From: Candidatus Bathyarchaeota archaeon
Lineage (GTDB): Archaea > Thermoproteota > Bathyarchaeia > TCS64
DNA: 28,600 bases
Direction of reading: 5' to 3'
Assembly: GCA_030669135.1 (NCBI GenBank)
Contig: DAOVEE010000002.1
Coordinates: 1 to 28,600, forward strand
Shown piece by piece: positions 6,827 through 13,210 of the stretch; position 1 is the first letter of the stretch, and every line of letters starts with the position of its first letter. Position numbers and translations under genes: made by a program. Below the pieces are notes generated by a model. It was not told the DNA's origin. It made no database searches and saw nothing but the letters and a program-made list of their open reading frames with translations.

Positions 6827-7627
6827 TTACACTGAGATACCACTGAGGAATTCCCTAACTCTTTGATACGAGTCTTCTCTCGCATCCTCCGAGCCGATGA
6901 ACCTCGACACAGCGCTTGGACCCTGAGAAGTCCGCGTAGAAAAAGAATCTTTAATCTCATGGTACGATTCTACGACTGTCTCCTCTAAACCGGCGTCCCT
7001 CACCTCGTTCATGAATGCATCTGAGGCCTGTCTGGGTCCACCCCCACAGAACCCAGCCACACTGTAGATGTCATAGCTATCCTTATCCTTCAACCTGTAA
7101 AGGGCGAGACCCTTCATCGTCAGCGAGGCAACAACGTTAGCGCAATGAAACCTCGCAGAGGCCTCACCGTCACTGGGCATCACAGCCCTCAGATCAACCT
7201 CGAAGTTATGCCTGAAAACTATACTGCAACCCTCAATAATACACGCTTTAAGATCTCTCTGAACCGAAACCAACCAATCGTCAGGAAGAGCCTCAGCGCT
7301 TTCGGGCTCAGTCAAAAAATCCACCTCGATCCTATGTTTGAGGCCGCTCCTAGAGGAAACCACTTCTCTCTCAAAACGAAAAACGCTTCCCGTAGCCTTG
7401 TAACCCAGCCTCTCTAAGACCCGCTTAATGTTCTCATAGCGCTCAACAACGATGGGCTTCAAAACAAGATCGATATCAATCGAGCCACAGTGGTCAAAAT
7501 AATCCTTCACCAGAAAATACGGAGCCCACCCACCGGCGAGAACCATATCACCGCGATACTGACTAAGAGCCCTGCTCAACTCAACTAAGGCACCTTTTGA
7601 AGTCTCGGTCATATCACGATCATACAT
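6827..7627 (-). CDS. abiEii: AbiEii/AbiGii-type nucleotidyltransferase toxin
   Basis: 266 residues. The minimal nucleotidyltransferase core is visible: LAGGWAPYFLVKDYF (helix and GG of the NTase fold) followed by GSIDIDLVL with the two catalytic aspartates. A later LKDKDSYDIYSVAG resembles the K-x-R/K-D-x-x-D motif of the DUF1814/AbiEii family. AbiEii toxins transfer nucleotides, for some homologues onto tRNA 3' ends, and give growth arrest or phage exclusion (type IV TA). The gene overlaps the upstream abiEi by eight bases, so translation is coupled. ATG 7627 is taken; ATG 7612 is an alternative. Looks intact. Confidence 0.8.
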   Translation of the reverse strand: MYDRDMTETSKGALVELSRALSQYRGDMVLAGGWAPYFLVKDYFDHCGSIDIDLVLKPIVVERYENIKRVLERLGYKATGSVFRFEREVVSSRSGLKHRIEVDFLTEPESAEALPDDWLVSVQRDLKACIIEGCSIVFRHNFEVDLRAVMPSDGEASARFHCANVVASLTMKGLALYRLKDKDSYDIYSVAGFCGGGPRQASDAFMNEVRDAGLEETVVESYHEIKDSFSTRTSQGPSAVSRFIGSEDAREDSYQRVREFLSGISV

Positions 7628-8294
7628 TCCGGGCTACCTCTTTCTCACTCCGCCACTCTTTGAGCATCAACTCCAAGACCCTCGAAGCGGCTTCCTCCCC
7701 CCTCGCTGGATAATTGTAGAGATCAACATAAAGCTGTACGTTTGAGACAATCTTAACGCCTCGGGCCACATGCACACCATAAAAGACGCCTTCATCATAG
7801 GGCACAATAAATTTGACGTTTCCCCCTCTCGGCGTAGGATTCAGGTCCAGCTCCTCCGCAAGCTTCGGGGCCAAGTCCTCGGAAGAAATGTAAAGAGGTA
7901 CATCAATAGGCCGCACATAAGGAGCCACAAGCCAAGCAGCCGCCAAACCTGAGAGAGCGTACTCTTGATCCAAGTCAGCGAGCACATCTAGGAATCGGTC
8001 TATCTCCTTCTCAAAGGTGAAGTAATCCAGAAACCTGTTCACACGATCATATTCATGGTAAGACGCCCATCTTCTCAACAATCTCATGGGATCCACTACA
8101 ACGATCCTATTCCTCTCATCTCTGACGAGATAACCGGACGTGATCATCGTGTTACAGACGTAGTGCGCTAGCCCAACCGAAACTTCAGCCTCTGCCGCGA
8201 GCTCCCTTTCATTCCAGTCTCTGCCAATATCAATTAAAAGCACTCGTAAAATCCTTGAAGATTTAGGAGCAAAGATGTTTCTGACTGATGACAT
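7620..8294 (-). CDS. abiEi: AbiEi-like winged-helix antitoxin/repressor
   Basis: 224 residues. N-terminal winged-helix domain (residues ~10-65: RILRVLLIDIGRDWNERELA, then AEVSVGLAHYVCNTMITSG and YLVRDERNRIVVVDPMRLL) and a C-terminal domain with YALSGLAAAWLVAPYVRP, the layout of AbiEi-family antitoxins. These repress their own operon by binding inverted repeats. The promoter carries such repeats at 8317-8398. ATG 8294 is preceded by GGAGG (minus strand) at a good distance and by TTTATATA about 35 bases upstream. It forms an operon with abiEii, overlapping by eight bases. Family assignment rests on architecture and neighbour. Confidence 0.78.
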   Translation of the reverse strand: MSSVRNIFAPKSSRILRVLLIDIGRDWNERELAAEAEVSVGLAHYVCNTMITSGYLVRDERNRIVVVDPMRLLRRWASYHEYDRVNRFLDYFTFEKEIDRFLDVLADLDQEYALSGLAAAWLVAPYVRPIDVPLYISSEDLAPKLAEELDLNPTPRGGNVKFIVPYDEGVFYGVHVARGVKIVSNVQLYVDLYNYPARGEEAASRVLELMLKEWRSEKEVARNV

Positions 8295-8316
8295 TAGGCC
8301 TCCGCACCAATGTTTT

Positions 8317-8398
8317 GCTCAATGAACTATATAAACGCTCAATTATATTGAGCATATGGTCGTTCAACCACATATATAAACGCTCAACATCATTGAGC
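8317..8398. promoter_or_regulatory. abiE promoter with repeated palindromic operators
   Basis: Palindrome GCTCAAT-TAT-ATTGAGC at 8337-8353 and near-palindrome GCTCAA-N5-TTGAGC at 8382-8398, each preceded by TATATAAAC. The 15-mer TATATAAACGCTCAA occurs at 8328-8342 and 8373-8387, exactly 45 bases apart. A half-site GCTCAATG is at 8317-8324. The minus-strand TATA box of abiEi (TTTATATA, 8328-8335) is embedded between half-site and first palindrome, so a bound repressor would block TBP/TFB. Autoregulation by AbiEi is the likely use. Confidence 0.75.
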
Positions 8399-8435
8399 AA
8401 AACCCTCCTCAAAACTAGGGACATCACCAAGGCTA

Positions 8436-8561
8436 CGACCACAGACAGCCGTCATATACGAAAAAACTGGCGAAGACACCCTAATAATAACCATAATATA
8501 TAGCAGCACCTTGAAGAATGTAGTTGAGAGACGAAGGTGGAGTGGGCGCTGGATCCCATAA
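8436..8561 (+). pseudogene. C-terminal remnant of a DUF4258-like toxin
   Basis: The frame ending TAA 8559-8561 reads RPQTAVIYEKTGEDTLIITI, then IYSSTLKNVVERRRWSGRWI. This resembles the strand-rich C-terminus of small DUF4258 (RelE-fold-like) proteins, the usual partner of DUF2283. About 40 residues remain; the N-terminal half, with the His expected near the start of DUF4258 proteins, is missing and replaced by abiE promoter DNA. It overlaps the DUF2283 start by 25 bases, as in intact pairs. Assignment is from sequence pattern and gene order. Confidence 0.55.
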
Positions 8562-8800
8562 TACGATACGACTCTAGAGCCGACATACTCTCGGTGAAAC
8601 TCAGGGAAGGAGAGATCGCGGACGAAAAACTCCTCGACAGCGACGTGCTCATGGGCCTAGACCAATCAGGGGAGCTCGTCGCCCTAGAGATATGGGGCGC
8701 CTCGAAGAGAGGCCTCTACAAGACCCTCGTCGATCTAGCGACGGAAAAAAGAGACCTGGTGGACACACTTCTCGATAGACCGGCAGCAAAACCCGCATAA
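8537..8800 (+). CDS. DUF2283 protein (orphan antitoxin)
   Basis: 87 residues from GTG 8537. DUF2283 pattern: RYDSRADILSVKLREGEIAD, EKLLDSDVLMGLDQSGELVA, LEIWGASKRG, then a charged tail. DUF2283 proteins are small beta-rich antitoxins paired with DUF4258 toxins. The partner here is only a 3' remnant that overlaps this start, so the antitoxin is an orphan. A TATA-like ATAATATATA at about 8491-8500 within the remnant could now drive it. Also present as a 39-base fragment at 6206-6244. Reading frame and motifs are intact. Confidence 0.72.
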   Translation: MEWALDPIIRYDSRADILSVKLREGEIADEKLLDSDVLMGLDQSGELVALEIWGASKRGLYKTLVDLATEKRDLVDTLLDRPAAKPA

Positions 8801-8809
8801 ACCTCACCG

Positions 8810-8970
8810 ATGAGCGCACTACAGAAGAGAACTCGAACAGGCACCATCGCCATCATAGAACAAGGCAACACCAGCATACACCCCCCAAGAGGGTGCCCAA
8901 ATTCATAACCCCACGTAACTTGAAGAAACAAGGTGAACTCGTGAAAAGCAAACCCGGAGACGGCAGCTAA
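8810..8970 (+). pseudogene. frameshifted remnant sharing a repeated tail with 13478-13702
   Basis: From ATG 8810: MSALQKRTRTGTIAIIEQGN, then TSIHPPRGC. Restoring one base in the C run near 8899-8902 continues it as KFITPRNLKKQGELVKSKPG and DGS to TAA 8968-8970. Bases 8838-8930 match 13616-13702 closely, where the same tail reads LLLIEQGDTSIHPLRGCLKL. Function unknown; the amphipathic upstream part of the second copy suggests a helical or coiled-coil protein. Confidence 0.4.
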
Positions 8971-9048
8971 AAATAACTAAAAGTCCAAGAAAACGCCTAA
9001 AATAAGTGAAGAGGCTAGGCCAGAAAACCGCTTAAACGCGCCTATATC

Positions 9049-9091
9049 GGTAAATAGCTGTATCTAACGCTTAATTGATACATCTGTTACC
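9049..9091. repeat. imperfect inverted repeat (stem-loop)
   Basis: GGTAA (9049-9053) pairs with TTACC (9087-9091) and TGTATC (9059-9064) with GATACA (9077-9082); loop TAACGCTTAATT. It is immediately followed by a second hairpin at 9102-9126. Could be the structured end of a mobile element or of a small RNA. Confidence 0.4.
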
Positions 9092-9101
9092 AGAAAAAAC
9101 G

Positions 9102-9126
9102 CTTATCGTAAGTAACCAACGATAAG
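9102..9126. repeat. 8-bp perfect hairpin related to 6162-6188
   Basis: CTTATCGT (9102-9109) pairs with ACGATAAG (9119-9126) over a 9-base loop. Same stem start and loop length as the hairpin at 6162-6188; an A/T tract precedes each. About 150 bases downstream lies a NUDIX fragment, as at the other site. Confidence 0.55.
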
Positions 9127-9212
9127 GGAAACACCAAGTCGTCGACTCACGTAACGTGTAGGTAGACCAAAGAATCCAGAAACCCCCCAGAACAGAGGTC
9201 GCAGACAGTCAT

Positions 9213-9257
9213 CCAAGCCATACACACAGCACAAGTCATCCAAAACCACAACTGGAA
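9213..9257 (+). repeat. 45-base direct repeat, copy 1
   Basis: Starts CCAAGCCATACACACAGCAC and ends CACAACTGGAA. 42 of 45 bases match copy 2 at 11514-11558. Copy 1 can be read as QAIHTAQVIQNHNW; copy 2 has a stop in that frame. Either the tail of an unknown decayed gene or a non-coding repeat. Confidence 0.65.
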
Positions 9258-9275
9258 ACAGGGCTATAACAAGTA

Positions 9276-9365
9276 GACATCAAACAAATCGCCACAATGA
9301 GCCACTTCTGGCCCAAAGCACACACCGTGACCACCTACTATAAAGTCGAAGTGAACTCAGACAAA
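9276..9365 (+). pseudogene. NUDIX hydrolase internal fragment
   Basis: Thirty codons, DIKQIATMSHFWPKAHTVTT then YYKVEVNSDK, matching the segment after the Nudix box of the remnant at 4919-5281 (TQISTMSHIWPEAHTVTTYY...). The match stops abruptly at both ends. No start, no catalytic box. Fourth piece of this family in the window. Confidence 0.7.
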
Positions 9366-9383
9366 TCGCAACGCGGTAGGCCC

Positions 9384-9605
9384 CTATTTAGGATGACCCG
9401 AGATCAGTCTCTTTATCTCGGATAGGTGTCCGGCGACCTCGGCGCCGAGGCCCGTCAGGGAGTACCTCGTCTGCACGGATCTCGTGTCCACGGCCTCTCT
9501 ATCGACGAGCCCCTCCTCCTGCAGCTACCTCAAAACGAGCGCCAAGGTGCCTCTACTCCGCGTCACCTCCTCGATCAGCTCGGAGTAACTGCCGTCGCAA
9601 AATCG
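9384..9605 (-). pseudogene. winged-helix transcription regulator remnant with in-frame TAG
   Basis: Minus-strand frame ending TAG 9384-9386: DGSYSELIEEVTRSRGTLAL, VLR, TAG at 9525-9527, LQEEGLVDREAVDTRSVQTR, YSLTGLGAEVAGHLSEIKRL. This is the helix-turn-helix plus wing of archaeal HxlR/MarR-like or PadR-like regulators. The N-terminal helix is missing or frameshifted near 9600-9615, and the stop falls in the recognition-helix/wing joint, so it is probably dead. Its 5' end abuts the promoter of the divergent vapBC pair at 9639. The base composition is higher in G+C than its surroundings. Confidence 0.65.
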
Positions 9606-9611
9606 AGATCA

Positions 9612-9620
9612 TTTATATAA
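9612..9620 (+). promoter_or_regulatory. TATA box for vapB-vapC at 9639
   Basis: TTTATATAA at 9612-9620, 19-27 bases upstream of GTG 9639 and 28-36 upstream of ATG 9648. The spacing suggests a leaderless or very short 5' UTR transcript. Confidence 0.6.
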
Positions 9621-9638
9621 CACGAACCACCCTGATGG

Positions 9639-9908
9639 GTGTGGGAAATGGGTGTGGGTGAAACAGCGAGCATAGATGAAAGAGGAAGAATAACCATCCC
9701 ATCAGAGATCAGAAAGACCATAGGAAAAAAAGAATTCAAGGTAGAGCTTCTAGACAAAGACACGATAATCCTCAAAGCAGTCGAAACCCGGGACGACCAA
9801 ATAAAAAAAATCATGAACATCAAACTAACCGGCGACCCGGAGAAAGCCCTAACCGATTTCTCGACCGCCAAGGACAGGTACGGCGGCAGACACGTTGAGG
9901 ATCCTTGA
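9639..9908 (+). CDS. vapB: AbrB-type antitoxin (VapB)
   Basis: 89 residues as written from GTG 9639; ATG 9648 or GTG 9654 are equally possible starts, the AbrB domain beginning at ETASIDERGRITIPSEIRKT. The swapped-hairpin domain spans about residues 7-50, followed by a charged C-terminal helix for toxin binding. It overlaps the PIN gene by 14 bases. The TATA box at 9612-9620 favours a start within the first three codons' choice. Different in sequence from the AbrB antitoxins at 693 and 10649, so not a recent local duplication. Confidence 0.83.
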   Translation: MWEMGVGETASIDERGRITIPSEIRKTIGKKEFKVELLDKDTIILKAVETRDDQIKKIMNIKLTGDPEKALTDFSTAKDRYGGRHVEDP

Positions 9909-10341
9909 CGCAGACATATTCGCCTACGCGCTCTACGACGAAAGCCCAGCCCACCCCTACGCCTGGGAGTTCGTAGAAAGGTGCCTAAGCGGAGGCCTCC
10001 CACTAAGCGTCACTCCTACAACGATCCTCGAGACCTACAACACACTATACTGGTACTACAGGGTAAGGCCCCTGAAAAGCCTCCTCGAGAAGCTTACATT
10101 AACCGTAGAAGAACTACAGGTAGTCGAAACATCGATCAACGGCCTTAAAATAGCCGCGGCAGAAAACATCCCCCTCGGCGACGGCCTGTTGATCGCCACG
10201 GCGCTACAAAACAACATACCCGTCATCGTCTCAAACGATAAACACATAATCAACAGAGCCTCAAAGTACGGCTTAATCACCGAAAACCCTGTACCCGAAG
10301 AAACTAGAAAAGATCTCTCCGAGTGGAACCCCATCCTTTGA
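9895..10341 (+). CDS. vapC: PIN-domain ribonuclease toxin (VapC)
   Basis: 148 residues from TTG 9895. PIN acids: D5/D7 in MRILDADIFAYAL, E in TTILETYNTLYWYY, D in IPLGDGLLIATALQN, D in VIVSNDKHIINRAS. The ending (SEWNPIL) is family-like, so the gene appears complete although its stop lies only two or three bases from a truncated sugar-nucleotidyltransferase piece on the other strand, as if the module had been inserted beside or into that gene. RNA target unknown. Confidence 0.86.
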   Translation: MRILDADIFAYALYDESPAHPYAWEFVERCLSGGLPLSVTPTTILETYNTLYWYYRVRPLKSLLEKLTLTVEELQVVETSINGLKIAAAENIPLGDGLLIATALQNNIPVIVSNDKHIINRASKYGLITENPVPEETRKDLSEWNPIL

Positions 10342-10343
10342 CC

Positions 10344-10450
10344 CCTCAACGTATAGTCGATGAGAGGCACGTCAGCCAACGGGAAAGAATCTCAGGCCTA
10401 GCCAAGCTAAACGGCCTAAGCCATGTAGCGGAAAGGATACACAGGAATAA
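10344..10450 (-). pseudogene. N-terminal fragment of sugar-nucleotidyltransferase, copy 2
   Basis: Minus-strand reading: ILSATWLRPFSLARPEIL, then after restoring one base near 10390 FPLADVPLIDYTLRG, matching ILAEGLATRLRPLSLARPKI and LFPLGNVPLID(Y)TLRS of copy 1 at 6455-6649. The GG loop codons are deleted and the match ends at the vapC stop. Copy 2 keeps the tyrosine codon (TAT) that became TAG in copy 1. The plus-strand open frame over the same bases (10323-10652) is a shadow. Only ~36 residues, but the two copies support each other. Confidence 0.65.
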
Positions 10451-10648
10451 ACCAACCATGCCAGCTCCAAGAGGAGAACAAGGAGAGAACACGAAGACAA
10501 GGATACATGGAATAACCGAGATCCCGGAGACTGATTCCTGCAGGTTCAAACCCTCTCACGGAATTTCTATGAGCCCATTCCCCCCAACAAAACAGATGGG
10601 TAAATATATATGTGGCCACACCATTATTTGGGTAATTGGTGTAGTGGG
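10451..10648 (+). promoter_or_regulatory. spacer with promoter of the next vapBC pair
   Basis: No gene seen in 10451-10600. TAAATATATATG at 10601-10612 is a strong TATA box, about 37-47 bases before TTG 10649, leaving a leader of about 15 bases that contains GGTG (10637-10640) as a weak Shine-Dalgarno. Confidence 0.5.
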
Positions 10649-10885
10649 TTGACCGAGACAACATACCATGAAAAGAAGCTCTACATCCCGGCGGAGATAC
10701 GAGAAAAACTGGGCCTAAAGCCCGGCGAAAAGCTCAACGTGGCCATAATAGATCGGAGGAGCTTCAAGGTCGAGCTGCAGAGGAAACTCCCCGAGGAGGA
10801 GCTCATAGAGGCCCTGGAAACCCCTCCCGAGATAGGCGTGCCCGACGCACTGACCCGAAGGGAGATCTATGAAGACATCCGTTGA
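10649..10885 (+). CDS. vapB: AbrB-type antitoxin (VapB)
   Basis: 78 residues from TTG 10649. AbrB swapped-hairpin domain: ETTYHEKKLYIPAEIREKLG, then LKPGEKLNVAIIDRRSFKVE; C-terminal acidic helix PEEELIEALETPPE for toxin binding. An upstream GTG at 10610 lies inside the TATA region and is unlikely to be used. Overlaps the PIN gene by 17 bases. Typical length. Confidence 0.82.
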   Translation: MTETTYHEKKLYIPAEIREKLGLKPGEKLNVAIIDRRSFKVELQRKLPEEELIEALETPPEIGVPDALTRREIYEDIR

Positions 10886-11375
10886 CGGCATAGAACTCTC
10901 GGAGAGCACCCACCCAAGAAAGAAGATACTCATAGACACCATGATCCTATGCTACGCCCACGACCGCCTCAGCCCCCACAACCCCAGGGCCTCCCTCATC
11001 ATGAAAGCCGCGATAAACGGCAACATCGATGCACACCTATCGTATCAAAACCTCGCCGAGTTCTACTCCGTGATCACGGGGAGACGCGTCGAGCGGCCAA
11101 TCGCCCCCGCCCAAGCCTCGAGGCTGAGCAGACTCTACGAAGAATGCGTCGATATCAAGATCCTGCTACCGACCGAGGAGGCCTACAGAGAAGCCCTGAA
11201 CACCGCCGAGGACCGGCAAGTCACAGGCGGCGACATATTCGACTGCATACTCGCATACACCGTTAGAGGAAAAGTGGATACGATCTGGACAGATAACACA
11301 AAACACTTCACAGCTTACTCCTTCCTAAAAGCGGAAAACCCCTTGAAATGGGAGTGGAAAGAAACAGAGGATTAA
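10869..11375 (+). CDS. vapC: PIN-domain ribonuclease toxin (VapC)
   Basis: 168 residues from ATG 10869. The first ~18 residues precede the PIN core. Active-site acids: D23 in KKILIDTMILCYAHD, E in YQNLAEFYSVITGR, D in VTGGDIFDCILAYT, D in DTIWTDNTKHFTAY, the COG1848/COG5611-like pattern. Length is slightly above the family because of the N-terminal extension; a later start would lose the overlap with vapB. Appears intact. RNA substrate unknown. Confidence 0.85.
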   Translation: MKTSVDGIELSESTHPRKKILIDTMILCYAHDRLSPHNPRASLIMKAAINGNIDAHLSYQNLAEFYSVITGRRVERPIAPAQASRLSRLYEECVDIKILLPTEEAYREALNTAEDRQVTGGDIFDCILAYTVRGKVDTIWTDNTKHFTAYSFLKAENPLKWEWKETED

Positions 11376-11642
11376 AAGGACCGGGTCGATGAAATCAAGG
11401 TCAAAGCCATCGAATAACGGCGATATCGGAAGGCCCTCGCCGACAGCCCCACAGGCCAGAACGCCACCACCCTCAACCACAACAACCAACACCTAACGCC
11501 TCCAAGCAGCCGCCCAAGCCATACACACGGCACAAGCCATCTAAAACCACAACTGGAACATCAAAACAAAAAACCACAAGTAACAACCACAGAAACAAAA
11601 AACACAAACCCGGCGCCTCCCAAAGAAGACACTCTAAAAAGA
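11376..11642. other. A/C-rich non-coding stretch with 45-base repeat copy 2
   Basis: Contains copy 2 of the 45-base repeat at 11514-11558 (see 9213-9257). From 11555 to about 11610 the + strand is almost only A and C (tracts such as AAACAAAAAACCACAAG). A short plus frame before 11420 (VDEIKVKAIE, TAA, RRYRKALADSP) looks like decayed coding sequence. No complete gene. Confidence 0.4.
11514..11558 (+). repeat. 45-base direct repeat, copy 2
   Basis: Differs from copy 1 (9213-9257) at three positions, one of which creates TAA in the frame read in copy 1. The flanks differ completely, so the repeat ends are sharp on the 5' side (CCAAGCC) and 3' side (CTGGAA). Confidence 0.65.
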
Positions 11643-12790
11643 TCAATAAACCTTAGGCGCCTGCACAGGCATCGCGTCGTGGTCGCCCCAAGCGACGAGA
11701 ACCCTCCCGGGCTCGACACTTGTCAACTCCCTCACCCGATCCACCTCACCGAAGGGATCCAGGTACACGTTCAACACAACCCTGCTGTTCAGGAAGCCGT
11801 TAAGCCTCAACGCGTCTATGAACCACGCCCCCTCCATGACCATGACATTCACCACGTTGACCCCCGCCTCATCGAAGCACCTCACCGCCTCCCCAACAAG
11901 CATGCACGCCACATCCACCCTACCAGGCACCGCGACGAGATCCAGCACATACCCCACCGGGTACTCCTCCCTGAACCGGTTAACCCTGAACACACAATAG
12001 CCGAGAAGCACACCCCCCTCGTATGCCTTCCTGATCTGGAACCCGCCCACCCTGGAGTCACAGTACCTCCAGTTCAGGTAACCCGAGTCCCTCTTAAGCA
12101 TGAAACCATAGTACTGAGAGACCCGCCCCCACAGCGCCTCGACCTCCACGCCGAACCCGGTGTCCTCGACGACCGACACACACCCCCGGCTGACCCTGGG
12201 ACCCAGAGAGTTCCTGACACTGTTAAATCCTCTGAGGATCCTATACCCCGCCTTAACCACCCAGCCCCGCTCCATGGGCATGGCCTCCAGCTGCCTGTCC
12301 ATGTCTACCACCCGGACATAGTTCAGGGTCCTCCCGTCGAAACACAGGTTACTCTTGATGGCTCTACTGATGACCCGGGGGTGGCTCGTGATCGAGTACG
12401 AGAACCTGAACCCAGCCTCAAAGAGGCTCTCGTTGATGGCCCTCGAGAGCATACTGGATATCCCCCTCCCCCTATAACCGGGGTGAACTGCATAGTCCAC
12501 GCCTATGGCGCACCTCTCAACACCGTGCACACCCTTAAACTCCACGGGTATGACATGGAGGCAGCCCACCAGCTCCCCGCCTCCGCCACGACGATGAACT
12601 TACCTAGATCTGTCCTTCCCTCATACTTCCACCTCCAGTACTCCAGGGGAGAGCAGCTGACGTCCAGGTGAGGCCAGCCATCAAACACATCTTCTAGAAG
12701 CCTCACGACTTCTGTTTCGTCGCCCTCTTCGTAGAGTCTGATATCGTACTCGGGTGCTATGCTCAAAGATGGTATCAGATGATAATCCAC
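11643..12790 (-). pseudogene. GNAT-family N-acetyltransferase, split by a one-base frameshift
   Basis: Two minus-strand frames together form one ~382-residue GNAT protein. The 5' part (GTG 12790) reads YDIRLYEEGDETEVVRLLED, then EYWRWKYEG and GKFIVVAEAG. The 3' part continues ELVGCLHVIPVEF and IGVDYAVHPGYRGRGISSML, where GYRGRGIS is the acetyl-CoA pyrophosphate-binding motif A. A second GNAT-like half follows (YLNWRYCDS, GYVLDLVAVPGR). Adding one G to the G4 run at 12575-12578 restores the frame exactly (EAG-GELVG). Otherwise undamaged: either a fresh mutation or a homopolymer consensus error. Such two-domain GNATs often sit in surface-glycan loci; substrate unknown. Confidence 0.8.
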
Positions 12791-13048
12791 ACTCTGTGGG
12801 AATAAGATGATCCTCTGCCACCAAATCCGTCACGATAACAAAAAAGATGCGCCACGTACAACAGGAGGTATTTAGCTTCGCTTATATAGTAAAAATATTT
12901 TAAAGAACGATTTTCGTTAATCATATTACTTATATTTAATGTTATTAAAAAATAATAAACAGTCTTAATGGATTACTTGCTGAGATAGAAATGAGGGTCG
13001 CCCATTTTAGCACATCATCAAAGGTCTCATATCCGATGCATTAACCCA
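12791..13048. other. AT-rich intergenic region (possible unwinding element or promoter cluster)
   Basis: About 12,860-12,975 is by far the most AT-rich stretch of the window (runs such as TAAAAATATTTTAAAG and ATTAAAAAATAATAAAC), with a small palindrome AACGA-TTT-TCGTT at 12906-12918. No open frame is supported. Base skew of the flanks appears to change sides around here. No Orc1/Cdc6 gene and no convincing origin-recognition-box repeat were seen. Confidence 0.4.
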
Positions 13049-13210
13049 TGTGGGCCAGATATCTCGTTCAGAAGACTTCCGGGAAACCCTGTCTATGCAG
13101 CAAACGTCTTCACCGAGGCACCCCTCCACGACTACCTCCCCCGGCTTACATATGATGCCCTCCGAGACCCGGCGCACGCCCGCGGCAGATATTCACATCA
13201 CAATAGTTAG
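13049..13210 (+). pseudogene. possible coding fragment of unknown family
   Basis: The frame ending TAG 13208-13210 reads PDISFRRLPGNPVYAANVFT, then EAPLHDYLPRLTYDALRDP and AHARGRYS. It looks protein-like but has no start and no recognised family. It ends immediately before the DUF3368 remnant on the other strand. Low confidence; could be chance. Confidence 0.25.

Larger units (their letters stand above)
8971..9275. other. non-coding stretch with hairpins and a dispersed repeat
   Basis: No supported frame. It contains two adjacent hairpins (9049-9091 and 9102-9126) and the first copy of a 45-base direct repeat (9213-9257). The remainder is A/C-rich filler, probably decayed coding sequence. 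Confidence 0.4.

Noticed and set aside
8971..9275. CRISPR array or complete insertion sequence in the repeat-rich spacers
   Set aside because: Repeats occur only twice and at irregular distance, and no transposase frame or regular spacer pattern was found.
10323..10652. 109-residue plus ORF after vapC
   Set aside because: Antisense to RmlA copy 2 and then low-complexity spacer; no RBS and no family.
11679..12671. 330-residue plus ORF opposite the GNAT gene
   Set aside because: Proline/histidine-rich antisense frame; the minus strand carries clear GNAT motifs across the frameshift.
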